A DNA stretch of 64,000 nucleotides from Heliocidaris erythrogramma (GCA_025617745.1 CM046861.1:16093563-16157562); one strand, 5' to 3'. Positions 24,501-30,567 are shown, counted from the first letter of the stretch. Notes: generated by a model not told the origin, from the letters alone. Program-made: numbers and translations.

Positions 24501-27211
24501 AATTATACGCTCATCCTTATGTAATATTTGGTATTCATACTAAATCAATTATCTTTGTATTGCAGCACTGTGACATAGATGTGGAGGAGTTGGAGAATCA
24601 CTCAAAAGAGAACAATATCATTGGCATTCATCAAGATGATAGTACAGAAATAGGCACACCAGCTGAAAATAAAATCTGCAAGGATGTCAATGATAATGTT
24701 CATACCAAGACCTCAATATCATCTGATGAACGAGGTCAGAAAGATACCACTTCTGCTTCATTGGTTATCAGCAAGAAGGTGGAGAGGAAGTCAAAAGAGA
24801 ATGCTAACGCTGTGAAGACACTACCCCTAGCAGTCAAGGTAGGAGTTGATGGGGAAGGAGTCTCGGCTACGATGCAAGAAAATGAGTCAAAGGAGAAAAT
24901 GTTAAGAGGTGCAACTTCAGATGCCCCAGTTGTCCGTAAGAAGGCAGAGAGGAAGTCGAAAAAGAAAACAAAGGTAGTAGAGACACTGTCTCTAGCAGGC
25001 ACAGTCGGAGAAGATGGGGAAGAAGTCTGGGTAATTGCACCAGAAAATGAGACAAATGAGAAAGAGTTAATTGGTACCACTTCAGATGCATCAGTTGTCA
25101 GTGAGAAGGCAGAGAGGAAGTCTGAAAAGAAATCCAGTGCTTTAAAGACACTATCCCAGGCAGGCAAGGTAGAAAGAGTTGAAGAAGAAGAGGTCTTTGT
25201 AATTCCACAAGAGAACGAGTCAAATGAAAAACAGTTGACATGTACAGACACGGCTAGCAGTACAGATGAGCTTTTGCTGAAACAGTGTAAACAAGATTTG
25301 ATGCGAGTTGAGATCTCTCCAATGCCTATACATCTGAACTTGAATAAGAAAAAACTTGTGGCCGACTGTACTACATCCGTAACAACTACAAACGATGAAC
25401 GTCTTGTGAGCAACGAAGCGGTAGAAGATTGTGTCATCCCAGACTCTTGTGATGAGGAGACAGGCAGCGTTGATATCATATGCGACTCCGAAACGGAATA
25501 TTTCGATCATCTCCAGCAAAAGATGGCTCTGAGGAAGGCCAGACACCTTAGAAGTTTGCTTCCTTCTACTGATTCATCAAAAACAACTATCGGATCTGAA
25601 AGTTCTCGCATCATGACAAGAAGCAGGTACAAGAAATCACTGTCTGATGCTAGCAGTGTGCAGGCATCAAAAGAGAAAAGACAACAAGTATCTCCAGTCT
25701 TTAAGGACTGTATGCCTTTTGAAGGGATACGAGTGAGACTTGTCCACATCGATAGGTACAGAGGGTCCCCTGGCAGACCAAAGGAAGTAGAGACTGGAAG
25801 AGAAAATTCATCTCCTGCTCTTAAACATGTCAGCCAAATTAGAAGATCACCAATCGGATTTGATGCCATAGACAGGTGGGATAGCAAAAGTCATTCAAAA
25901 GGAGAGCAAGCAACTGATGAGGCGCCAGAGTCCAGGGTTTCAGTAAACTCTGCAGGAAGTAGTCTGAACACAAGCACTAAATCAGATTCAAACCTGAAGA
26001 GAATGGCAAGAGAATTGAGTCATAGAAAGAAATCAGAAATTCCAAGCTCACCAAAGAAATTGAATGTTCCAAACAAGATGATAAGTGAGCAGACACTCTT
26101 GGAAGAGCATTTGAAGGACAGTCAAACCTCTGTGATTTTGTTGGATTCTGCAGATAATGATTTGAGTGCAAGCACTAGAGTAGCATCAACGCATAGAAGA
26201 TCACCTCGGAAATTCAGCCCGCAAAAAAAGTCGGGGAATGTTGTCATGGACGAACTATCGGTTGATAGACACAAGTCTCTAATCTCTCATGCAGCTGAAG
26301 GAATTCAGAGGAGTGGTACTAAGGAAGTTACAGGCCTCAGAAAGTCACCAAGAAAACTAGAATTCACAGAGAAAGAACTTGCGACAGAGCAATCATGTGA
26401 TCCATATGAGTTCAATATCTCCTCAGATTCTGAAGTAGATTGTTCAAGGGCAAGCACTAGGGTGGCTTCAAGCCTGAGGAGATCATCTTGGAAGGGAAAT
26501 CTTCAAGACAAGTCGCAGTCTCCAACAGGACAACCATTTCCACAAAGTAGTTCTTTCTATAGAGAAAGATTAAGACAGCCAGTGACTAGTGTAGCTACAG
26601 GATATCATTCTCTTGAAAAGAATCTTGATAAAACAGTACCATCTCGACAGCAAAAGTTAGTTCCTACTAGAAATGAAAAAGGACAATTTGTGTCAACCAA
26701 GAAAGATTCTTTCTATGTTGGTCACAAGGCAAAGACAGCATTTTCTGCGAAGTGTCCACTCTCACCCAAGTCTTCCCTTTCACAGTTCCGGTCTCTCAGA
26801 AAGAGATCATTCTCTGATGGTTCCAATGACCAATCTTCATCGTCAGCGAAAGCAATCGCCTCCAGGAGGGGTTCCTCTGAACAGCATGCAATATTACAAA
26901 GCAGAGTTTCCTTGAAGAAGATTGGCATTGTTCCTCCCTACACCCAGGTGTGTGACTCCAGACTGTCACAGGGTGAGTCATCATCAGGAGTCAAGACATC
27001 TTTGGGTGCTAGGAGCAGCAGGACAGCAGACAGGAAGGACAGTCCCAGAAGTTCTAGAGTAGAGACATCATTAGGTTGTAGGATTTCTCCAAGCAGAACA
27101 GGAAATGGCAAGGACAGTCCTAGAAGCTCAAAAATCAATTCTTGGCAAGGACTTCAACTTAGGTCCTCTCCGAGAAAACGCCTCTTTAAAAAAGCTCTGG
27201 AGTTTACATAA
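6436..27211 (+). CDS. Unrecognised 13-exon gene, about 1,364 residues, Ser/Lys/Arg-rich with candidate SUMO-interacting motifs
   Basis: Exons: 6436-6511, 8330-8453, 9104-9255, 15905-16101, 16748-16851, 17346-17396, 17948-18032, 18306-18391, 19477-19629, 20329-20455, 21751-21909, 24006-24140, 24566-27211. All junctions are GT/AG and in phase, giving 4,095 nt with the stop. Residues 1-117 are basic and mixed; about 184-440 look all-helical, rich in Leu, His and Met. From 484 the protein is disordered: three tandem repeats of about 57 residues, SIM-like patches (VWVI, VFVI, VDII and VILL, each beside acidic residues), and SPRK/SPKK motifs. This suggests a nuclear, chromatin- or SUMO-linked protein, by inference only. 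I considered SIMC1, SLF2, ICE1 and TRF-type telomere proteins but could not match any. It carries large transposon insertions in introns 3 and 11. Confidence 0.75.
6855..7215 (+). repeat. Dispersed repeat, copy 2 of 3
   Basis: It matches 44678-45015 closely over GGAAGAACAT, CTGAAAAGGATTGCTCTTCA, GGGCCGAACATTCA, AGTCCCATATACCCATTT and ACCTCACAGTATAC, ending at GTAGACATGATCACCCTTTCC. The shared ORF-like stretch in reverse is coincidental. Confidence 0.65.
7226..7798 (+). mobile_element. TTAA-flanked MITE with long terminal inverted repeats
   Basis: TTAA occurs on both sides (7222-7225, 7799-7802). The ends AGGGATAGTTCACCCTGACA and its inverse extend inward through AAGTTGGTTTTAAT, giving arms of about 40 bp. 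Further inside, TGACGTCACA-like blocks at 7440 and 7660 continue the symmetry. TTAA target duplication suggests mobilisation by a piggyBac- or Kolobok-type transposase. Confidence 0.85.
7288..7362 (+). repeat. SINE tail fragment nested in MITE
   Basis: A segment reading GCGCTATATAAGCATCGCG followed by (TTA)n interrupts the left arm of the MITE, with no counterpart in the right arm. The ending resembles that of the SINE at 42312-42674. Confidence 0.5.
8052..8228 (+). mobile_element. pogo/Tigger-like MITE (TA flanks)
   Basis: This 177-bp element is flanked by TA on each side and begins CAGTGAAACCTGTATATAAA; the right end read in reverse starts CAGCCAAATCTGC. CAGT-type ends with TA duplication are typical of pogo-like non-autonomous elements. 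An internal copy of the GGTCTTTATATACAGG block makes a hairpin. Confidence 0.65.
8330..8453 (+). CDS. Unknown gene exon 2
   Basis: It follows AACAG and encodes residues 26-67 in the only frame free of stops, including ISAKDQKRHFKRSISSLAQ and CKYSPLYCKRFQK, a basic, Cys-containing stretch. It ends in phase 2 at GTAAGG and joins exon 3 to give FQKCVRNLKQKWD. Confidence 0.7.
9104..9255 (+). CDS. Unknown gene exon 3
   Basis: It encodes residues 67-117, starting CVRNLKQKWDAPQG and then Ser/Thr/Gly/Glu-rich, probably disordered. It exits in phase 1 at GTAACA. The next exon is 6.6 kb downstream because the LTR retrotransposon sits in this intron. Confidence 0.7.
9384..9513 (-). repeat. 3' LTR of the Ty3/gypsy element
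   Basis: This is the second 130-bp LTR copy, with the same TG...CA ends, preceded on the minus strand by a purine tract and followed by the CTGCT duplication. Confidence 0.93.
9514..9525 (-). other. Polypurine tract of the LTR element
   Basis: The minus strand reads GATGGAGAGAGA immediately before the 3' LTR, the expected plus-strand primer position for reverse transcription. Confidence 0.7.
9526..10867 (-). other. AT-rich non-coding 3' region of the LTR element
   Basis: This 1.34 kb lies between the integrase stop and the purine tract, with no ORF of note and no env-like segment. It is more AT-rich than the pol region, as if acquired separately or decayed. Confidence 0.6.
10868..12469 (-). 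CDS. Retrotransposon RNase H end and integrase (3' part, shifted frame)
   Basis: The frame carrying the rest of pol. Its first residues are a shadow of the previous frame until about 12415; then RNase H continues through LQAYDLEVKYHPGKLNPADY. Integrase has the HHCC zinc finger (HDGHQG ... CLACQ), the DDE core (VDFADLP, VRTDNGPPF, ANGVVERFMKSLKK), and a C-terminal part with KIGDKVLVRR and YPQRNRQRPVYLRDY. About seven bases are missing relative to a continuous frame, at the D-H-K-P segment, so this copy probably cannot make an intact polyprotein. Confidence 0.93.
   Translation of the reverse strand: MGRYPFSPLPIRFVFHGHNKPLVSLFNNANAKPPLRIERWVLKLQAYDLEVKYHPGKLNPADYMSRHPDKANPQSQEQNIAEAHVSYVMFHSIPKTVSYADIVSATKDDAVLQACMTAIVDDNWTEVLDRADPDSQAELKCLYHIRDQLTVTQDRGIILRDHRLVIPKMLRSRILNIAHDGHQGITKTKALLKEKVWFPSIDRMTESLVRDCLACQSNTIEHSSQPLKMSPLPPSPWSEVSVDFADLPNGQHLLVVMVDYSRYPDVQIVSSTSAQQVIPELDQIFSTFGVPSIVRTDNGPPFNSKEFAQFADYLGFKHRKITPRWPQANGVVERFMKSLKKVYRTAHLEAKSWKQELYKFLRNYRATPHSTTGSPPATLLFGRAIRTRLPERESVSLDDSTVRERDQQKKSQMKQYADDHRPTRAKVLKIGDKVLVRRDGIVPKQLSPYLPVPFTVISVRDSLVTVEHDSHRITRNISRLKKFVGPTPSSRDHDDDDIEHANTPIAEPARQAGSPRYPQRNRQRPVYLRDYQT
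12403..14940 (-). CDS. Retrotransposon Gag-protease-reverse transcriptase-RNase H (5' part)
   Basis: An ORF of 845 codons; the ATG six codons in (MTSFTIPAF) is as likely a start as the first. Gag occupies about 1-270 and ends with two Cys/His clusters (CRNCGG..., then CHSCGKLNHFSKYC). The protease active site is DTGSS. Reverse transcriptase shows KLDMNSGYHQIPLA, LNFGLASAAEVFQ and an ISDD catalytic box (Ser in place of the usual Tyr-Ile/Val, seen in other invertebrate gypsy elements). RNase H begins LLVDASPVGLGAVL and is cut short by a stop at 12403. Confidence 0.93.
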   Translation of the reverse strand: MWSVFIMTSFTIPAFPSFQVSSEPHTLPSRWPKYIRRLENAFLAFQITEDSQKRALLLHYSGEEVQDIFDTISPAPGSTYDLTKKALTDHFCPEGIKDVEFERFSFRQAKQLAEESVAEFHTRLQRLAVSCNFVDKDGEVKSQIIQHCVSSKLRRYALREGSKLKLVGLLRTALMYEAADQHATQIEHVTNAPHSSEVNLVRPQPRVACSCQCRHNTHLARGSGKEKPSGSRSVCRNCGGRFPHTGDKGCPAKGIVCHSCGKLNHFSKYCLSKRTSQQPAQRSVRQLATAQSKTADATSTSSGQSNATQSTATPTSADYAFHVHEPSTRKPLVEILINGSPVQSIIDTGSSVTIMGLPTFNSLRSRPALQSNTIPIYAYGSSTPLDVIGSFGATISYKHSSIHSVVFVTVHPGDTLHNLDTAVALGLVSIAYNVSSATNHVPDFLSEYADRFEGLGKLSSFECKLHIDDTATPSAMPHRRIPFHQRQQVEKELARLVELDVIERVEQQPTPWVSPITAVHKPHNPNEIRLCVDMRKVNQAIIRERHITPTIDDIITALNGAACFSKLDMNSGYHQIPLARESRKYTVFSTHAGLYQYKRLNFGLASAAEVFQHTIQSTLQDLPGIINISDDILVFGRTCEEHDQRLHACLNRLREVNLTLNRGKCKFRVPQVVYFGHVFSASGVAPDPEKVREIQAVAPPTSVAELRSFLGMVNYCARFVPDLASVSAPLRELTKADVPWEWSHLQSQAFEEIKRRLATCSKMAYFDFASSTELLVDASPVGLGAVLTQRNDRGVTSVIALASRALSSVEQRYSQTEREALAITWAVTHFHLYLYGSSFTVITSP
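15150..15167 (-). other. Primer-binding site of the LTR element
   Basis: Directly inside the 5' LTR the minus strand reads TGGCGACCCTGCCGAC, beginning TGG as expected for pairing with a tRNA 3' CCA end. I cannot say which tRNA. Confidence 0.7.
15168..15297 (-). repeat. 5' LTR of the Ty3/gypsy element
   Basis: This 130-bp direct repeat starts TGTAATATTTGAC and ends TACTACA on the plus strand (TG...CA termini); its single difference from the other LTR is TTTCG against TTCCG. It is unusually short for an LTR. On the minus strand it precedes the primer-binding site. Confidence 0.93.
15905..16101 (+). CDS. Unknown gene exon 4
   Basis: Acceptor TGTACAG and donor GTGAGT. It encodes residues 118-183, hydrophilic and Ser/Pro/Lys-rich, ending KPDLTKLKDNH in phase 0. 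It is the first exon after the retrotransposon-bearing intron. Confidence 0.7.
16267..16400 (+). mobile_element. Palindromic MITE family (GTTTCATAAAAC), copy 1
   Basis: Opens GGGCCCTATTTCATAAAACA and carries the family core TGATTGGCTGAGAGC, ending in the inverse (GATAACAAGTTTTAT). At least eight copies occur in the window; the family is about 130-145 bp and strongly self-complementary. Confidence 0.7.
16400..16636 (+). repeat. LINE-like 3' end with (TTGAA)n tail
   Basis: This stretch ends AATAAAGTCTCTTTGAATTG followed by about six TTGAA units, a simple-repeat tail preceded by a polyadenylation-like AATAAA. Such tails are typical of CR1/L2-type LINE 3' ends; no reverse transcriptase remains. 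Confidence 0.5.
16748..16851 (+). CDS. Unknown gene exon 5 (start of helical region)
   Basis: It encodes IGHSKNVDDLSRELTILYHH and on to MNHAVE, amphipathic and probably helical, residues 184-218. Acceptor TTGTAG, donor GTAAGA, phase 2 at the end. Confidence 0.75.
17346..17396 (+). CDS. Unknown gene exon 6 (micro-exon, 51 bp)
   Basis: This short exon encodes LFSMEVADIHMSKNIN between a TTTAG acceptor and GTATTC donor. It keeps phase 2 on both sides, so skipping it would leave the frame intact. Confidence 0.65.
17741..17790 (+). repeat. (CT)n microsatellite
   Basis: A pure CT tract followed by imperfect CT-rich sequence in intron 6 of the unknown gene; it may extend the polypyrimidine region upstream of exon 7. 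Confidence 0.85.
17948..18032 (+). CDS. Unknown gene exon 7
   Basis: It encodes ASDVLTCLHSVMLYFHFKCD and on to DKNQ, with alternating hydrophobics that fit a helix. Acceptor TTCACAG, donor GTAAAA, ends in phase 0. Confidence 0.75.
18306..18391 (+). CDS. Unknown gene exon 8
   Basis: It encodes VPICKDSAYKQHMATMLSLY and CSLNILITR, residues 264-292, probably helical. Acceptor TTGCAG, donor GTAATA, phase 2. Confidence 0.75.
18729..18866 (+). mobile_element. Palindromic MITE family, copy 2
   Basis: Begins GTCCCGTTTCATAAAATTTG and ends GTGAAACGGGGCCC, with TGATTGACTGAGAG in the core. It lies in intron 8 of the unknown gene. Confidence 0.75.
18927..19070 (-). mobile_element. Palindromic MITE family, copy 3
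   Basis: Opposite orientation to copy 2 and about 60 bp away: AAGTTCATAAAACTTGG through CAGCCAATCAAATGC to TTTTATGAAACGGGGGCC. Confidence 0.72.
19477..19629 (+). CDS. Unknown gene exon 9
   Basis: It encodes residues 292-343, including AQHTLFKACLLLDDKVILMD and LQLLVKPEPIDAPFLHLSLM, strongly helical. A palindromic MITE sits 13 bp downstream of its GTAAGT donor. Confidence 0.78.
19643..19781 (-). mobile_element. Palindromic MITE family, copy 4 (diverged arms)
   Basis: The core GCCAATCAGATGCAAGGATT is shared, but the arms read GACTTGTCAGATATTTTATC and inverse instead of the usual ACAAG arms, marking a subfamily. It starts 13 bp after the exon 9 donor. Confidence 0.75.
20329..20455 (+). CDS. Unknown gene exon 10
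   Basis: It encodes HLLKHPPFPFTPSSYIKHIL and VCRLARYILPQNNYPELTKQ, residues 343-385. Acceptor GCTTCAG, donor GTGAGT, ends in phase 0. Confidence 0.78.
20845..21496 (+). mobile_element. 652-bp MITE with TGTGACCCTCCACCAC termini
   Basis: Perfect 16-bp terminal inverted repeats TGTGACCCTCCACCAC and GTGGTGGAGGGTCACA are flanked by TA on both sides (20843-20844, 21497-21498). No ORF. TA duplication points to a Tc1/mariner-class transposase in trans. Confidence 0.85.
21751..21909 (+). CDS. Unknown gene exon 11
   Basis: It encodes LLPPDGLNTWLNDHCPHLTS, then MTSYLLQIASYDLCRELQQ, residues 386-438, ending the helical region. Acceptor GATGCAG, donor GTCAGT, phase 0 on both sides. The intron that follows carries the Penelope-like pair. 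Confidence 0.78.
22122..22165 (-). ncRNA. Hammerhead-ribozyme-like motif, left Penelope copy
   Basis: Read on the minus strand: stem I 5' strand CATGATAAC, core CTGATGA, stem II segment GTGCAGGTC, core GAAA, short palindromic stem III AAGCTT, residue T at the cleavage position, then stem I 3' strand GTTATCATG (9 perfect pairs). This is the order of a type I hammerhead with minimal stem III. Stem II has only one clear closing pair. Confidence 0.65.
22292..22600 (-). pseudogene. Penelope-like endonuclease remnant (left copy, internally deleted)
   Basis: Minus-strand frame with HLSNVIYQFQCWCDA, then directly NRTTNQRTQPV and SAIGLHLLNNPACAQSYADD, DQFSIMSGARS. Compared with the right copy it lacks the GRTSQRLADHIKQHVP block, the heart of the GIY-YIG nuclease, and about 45 bp upstream, so it is catalytically dead. 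Confidence 0.82.
22690..23461 (+). pseudogene. Penelope-like element: RT-EN linker and GIY-YIG endonuclease remnant (right copy)
   Basis: Three frames must be combined. First comes the post-RT linker (KTILLDNGYPKHVVSRTITR, FGPAKCPVYLKLPWRGKVSD, 22695-23030). Then DVLPTSHLSNVI (about 23010-23045). Then YVGRTSQRLADHIKQHVP-type GIY-YIG sequence with SAIGLHLLNNPAC, DQFSIMSRARSAAHLRFLEA and CRQKEFVQALRLF (23077-23415). At least two frameshifts break it, so it is a decayed copy. The endonuclease would nick target DNA for reverse transcription. Confidence 0.85.
23491..23534 (+). ncRNA. Hammerhead-ribozyme-like motif, right Penelope copy
   Basis: Same layout on the plus strand: CGTGATAAC, CTGATGA (23500-23506), GTGCAGGTC, GAAA (23516-23519), AGCTT, C at the cleavage site (23525), GTTATCATG (23526-23534). 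Differences between the two copies keep stem I paired (one G-U). Upstream ACCTGC (23486-23491) can pair with GCAGGT in the stem II segment. Confidence 0.68.
24006..24140 (+). CDS. Unknown gene exon 12
   Basis: It encodes 45 residues starting SLYSRPASVSLGAGVEA and ending GNPPVIAE; both borders are phase 0. Small residues dominate, so this is probably a linker. Confidence 0.72.
24566..27211 (+). CDS. Unknown gene last exon: 881-residue disordered tail with internal repeats
   Basis: A single open frame runs from a TTGCAG acceptor to the stop at 27209-27211. Residues about 550-720 of the protein hold three tandem repeats of about 57 residues, each with K-AERKS-KK, TLS-AG-V and ENE-NEK blocks; two end in acidic-flanked VWVI and VFVI. 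Later come VDIICDSE (25465-25497) and VILLDSADND (26129-26161), SPRK/SPKK elements (about 26040-26350) and a repeated ASTRVAS-RRS module. The C-terminus is basic (SSPRKRLFKKALEFT). The frame before 24566, though open, is treated as intron because a good acceptor precedes the acidic start HCDIDVEELEN. Confidence 0.85.
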   Translation, partial: HCDIDVEELENHSKENNIIGIHQDDSTEIGTPAENKICKDVNDNVHTKTSISSDERGQKDTTSASLVISKKVERKSKENANAVKTLPLAVKVGVDGEGVSATMQENESKEKMLRGATSDAPVVRKKAERKSKKKTKVVETLSLAGTVGEDGEEVWVIAPENETNEKELIGTTSDASVVSEKAERKSEKKSSALKTLSQAGKVERVEEEEVFVIPQENESNEKQLTCTDTASSTDELLLKQCKQDLMRVEISPMPIHLNLNKKKLVADCTTSVTTTNDERLVSNEAVEDCVIPDSCDEETGSVDIICDSETEYFDHLQQKMALRKARHLRSLLPSTDSSKTTIGSESSRIMTRSRYKKSLSDASSVQASKEKRQQVSPVFKDCMPFEGIRVRLVHIDRYRGSPGRPKEVETGRENSSPALKHVSQIRRSPIGFDAIDRWDSKSHSKGEQATDEAPESRVSVNSAGSSLNTSTKSDSNLKRMARELSHRKKSEIPSSPKKLNVPNKMISEQTLLEEHLKDSQTSVILLDSADNDLSASTRVASTHRRSPRKFSPQKKSGNVVMDELSVDRHKSLISHAAEGIQRSGTKEVTGLRKSPRKLEFTEKELATEQSCDPYEFNISSDSEVDCSRASTRVASSLRRSSWKGNLQDKSQSPTGQPFPQSSSFYRERLRQPVTSVATGYHSLEKNLDKTVPSRQQKLVPTRNEKGQFVSTKKDSFYVGHKAKTAFSAKCPLSPKSSLSQFRSLRKRSFSDGSNDQSSSSAKAIASRRGSSEQHAILQSRVSLKKIGIVPPYTQVCDSRLSQGESSSGVKTSLGARSSRTADRKDSPRSSRVETSLGCRISPSRTGNGKDSPRSSKINSWQGLQLRSSPRKRLFKKALEFT

Positions 27212-27284
27212 AAAAATGGTAACTAGGCATGTCGGATGCATATGATGGTAAACAGTAGAAAACATCTGTTGTTGAGCATTTATT

Positions 27285-28613
27285 GTATCCCCCGGCAGAA
27301 TGCCGGAGGATACTTTGGATTCCGCAGTGTTCCGCCGCCACCGCCGCGTCACATTCTTGTGTGCGCTCTAGCGGTCACATTTCTCAACTGATTTCTTTCA
27401 AACTTTGTACGGAGGTGTATCTAGGTAAAATCTAGACACCTATAATTTCTGGTGATGCTGCCCCCAGTGTTGCATCTTTTATAGGGTAAAAGGCCATATT
27501 TTGGGGGATAGTTTGTGTGCGCTCTAGCAGTCACATTTCTCAACAGATTTTGTTCAAATTTTGCATGAAGGTATCTCTTGGTATAATCTAGAAACCTATA
27601 GATTTTGGTGATGTTGCCTCCAGTGTTCCATCTTTTATAGGGTCAAAGGTCATACTTTGGAGGATGGCGTGAGTGCACTATGCAGGCCACATTTCATAAT
27701 GGATTTCTTTCAAATTTCCATGGAGATGTAACTTGGTATAATCTACACATCTTACTTTTTTGGTGATGCTGCCTCATTGTTCCGCCCTTTTTAGGGTCAA
27801 AGGTCATTTATCCATTTCGTGCACTCTTCTGCATTTCTTGACAGATTCCGTTCAAATTTTGTATGGAAGTGTATCTTGGTAAAATCTACACACCTATCGT
27901 TTTTGGTGCTGCTGCCACCAGTGTCCCGTCTTTTATAGTGTCAAAGGTCATACTTGGGAGGATGGCGTGAGTGCACTATGCAGGCCACATTTCATAATGG
28001 ATTTCTTTCAAATTTTGTATGGAGATGTAACTTGGTATAATCTACACATGTTTACTTTTTGGTGATGCTGCCCTCATTGTTGCGTAATTTATAGGGTCAA
28101 AATTTCTTGACGGATTTCTTTCAAATTTTATATGGAGGTGTGTCTTAGTGAAATCTACACATCTTTAGTGTTTGCTGATGCTGCCCCCAGTGTTCTGCTT
28201 TTTATAGTGTCAAATGTCATATTTTGGTTCCATGCATTCTGAAGGACACATTTGTTGACTGATTTCTTTCAGACTTTGTATAGAGGTCCATCATAGATTA
28301 CTCTAGACCTCTACAGTTTTTGGTGATGCTGCCCCCAGTGTTTCGTCTTTCATAGGGTCAAAGGTCATATTTTAGTGGTTATCTTTTGTGCGCTCTGAGG
28401 TCACATTTCTTGACAGATTTCTTTCGATTTTTCTATAGAGATGCATTATACTCTAATCTACACACATTGTTTTTGTGATGCTGCTCCTAGTGTTGACAAT
28501 AGTCCGGGCCACTGGCGGCAATCTCTATGCCATCCTTTTGTTTGAGGGAGGGGGGGGGGAGGGGGGGAGGTTCTTTGTCCCTCCTTCGAATCGCTGCCAG
28601 TGCCGGGGGATAC
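27285..28613 (+). mobile_element. Tandem-core element (about eight 150-bp units) with DR1-like sites
   Basis: Begins GTATCCCCCGGCA (27285-27297) and ends with the exact inverse TGCCGGGGGATAC (28601-28613). Between lie about eight diverged units of about 150 bp, each with a GTGCGCTCT-like start, TTTCTTTCAAATTTTGTATG, GTGATGCTGCC and TTTATAGGGTCAAAGGTCAT. A G-rich tract at 28549-28570 is near the right end. The layout (tandem core between flanking ends) resembles pearl/HINE-type non-autonomous Helitron relatives of marine invertebrates; that assignment is inference. Confidence 0.75.
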
Positions 28614-30121
28614 ATTTCACATTGCGCGGCAATGGACTTTTCTAGTTTCATATCATTATCACATTTAACCCTTCTTTTCTAGCAGTGTAAGTATTAAACA
28701 ACAGAACTGTTTGTATTTTTATTGGCAAGAAAAAAAAGGGAACATTATTATGTAGCTTCTTTTATTAAGCTCAGCAAGGAGATACATGTAATTATATCTG
28801 CCATTAAAAGTGAAGGGTTAATTTGATCCAAACATCAGACTTAATACACCAATCACAAACTAAAATTGTATTTCCTTATTCAATAGAGAATTTGGAGAAT
28901 GATTCTCAGTTTTGGAAAAAAATCATTAAGTGACTTATTCATTTCAGCATACGAAGAGCCCAAAATATTAGGATGTCGGGATTTGCAAAGCATATGTGAT
29001 TCGTAGTGTTTGTGCTTCTCTGAGTGTAGGCCAAGGGTCATGTCTCTTGCCTGATCCAACATGGTTGCATCGTCTAACAGACCAAACAAAAAAAATGGCA
29101 GTACATCCAAGAATTGGTCGGTTGGAGTTGATTTGGTGGTGTGAGTTAGATATGATCCTTATCTGTGAAACCTCGACCATTGTTTCTGTTTAGTTTCTGT
29201 TTGTGAGTTTGTATTACTTGTGGAATGATTTCTTCTATGTAAAAATTATTTATCTGCAATACTTTCTTGGCAGATTTTTCTAGTCTGTTTATTGCTATTC
29301 CACTAGTCAATTGCAATGTGAAATACTTACATGAATCAATGCTTTTGACTTAGTGACTTTTATTTCTTATTTATAAAGGGGTAGTGTATCAAACTTTTAA
29401 GAAAAGAGAAATTTGGGCTATTAAAACCAAGTAAAATGTCACTAATTTCATGAAACCATGAAATGGGTTCACCCACACCCCAACCAAAAATTTGCTGTAG
29501 CACCCAGAGCATCCACAGTTTTTGCCAAAGTTTTACAGTACTTCTGAAGCTCAGTACTGTGTGAAAAATGAGTGATTATGAATTGCTGTAGCAATAGAAA
29601 TGCCTTGCTTGGACATTAAAGAGAGTAATCACAAAAAAAAGTCATTAATATAATGGAAGAAAAGATTATCCTTTATGTGTGATTATGCTTTTTTTCCCAG
29701 ATGTTTCTTATTTTGATACATTTATATGCATTTTTTTTTATTGAATTGGAATTACTATTATTTTTTCAACAAAACTTTGAAATTCAAATTCGCCAAATTA
29801 TGAGCATGCACTTTGTCTAATACTGCTCTTAGGTCTGTCCCTGAAGTGACTTAATGTGAATGTTTTATGTGGTATTACATATTTATTGGTGATCTCTCAA
29901 TATTTCATGCAAGATATTGCATTGAAATTACATTTAATCCTTAGAAAAACCAGATTTGAGAATCAGGTAGTAAAATCAAGGTTTATTTTGTTCTTTCCAG
30001 AACTCATATTTTTGTGCAAGTCAATCTCATTTCTATAAATGTGAACAAGAATCAAGAAAAATATGGTGAAACGAGAAGTAAACTTCCGATATACATGTAT
30101 AATGAGTTTAATTTGTTTTAA

Positions 30122-30341
30122 TAGACCGCTCCTGTAATGTATACAAATTTATGCACATATATTTTCTGAGCACCTAGTGACGAGCTATTCCATGAACCTG
30201 ATTTTATAAATGAACCTCAATGCTTGGAATCCAGTTTGCATACATTATTTGTAGCTATGTCCGGCAAGCTTTCAGGTTGTCAAGAACAACCTTTGTTTGA
30301 AAGTTATGCATAAAATTTGCATACATTACCGAAGCGGTCTA
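30122..30341 (+). mobile_element. MITE family TAGACC, copy 2
   Basis: Very close to copy 1 over its whole length, including TGACGAGCTATTCCATGAAC and the GCATACATTACCGAAGCGGT end. Confidence 0.8.
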
Positions 30342-30567
30342 TTGATTCATATCAACTCTCCTGCAAGGTATGCCAGGCATTGTAGTGTCATTGTAGCTGT
30401 TGGTCAGGTTATGCAGGATTTTTTTTATCTACAAGTATAAATTTACCAAACTGAACTCTAGTCTCTGTCCATTAACCTTCATGTGTCATTTCAACTTGAG
30501 AAAAGAAATTGAAGGATCCAACAAATTTTGATTATTAAAAAGACAGGTTTATTGAATGTAATAGATA

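Noticed and set aside
24736-25479. 247-codon ORF antisense to the last exon of the unknown gene
   Set aside because: It mirrors the Lys/Glu/Ser repeats of the sense strand (giving Phe/Ser-rich sequence) and has no start or splice context of its own.
27285-28613. Regular spacing of units that might suggest a CRISPR-like array
   Set aside because: The units are 150 bp, diverged throughout and without unique spacers, in a eukaryotic genome; this is a tandem-core element.
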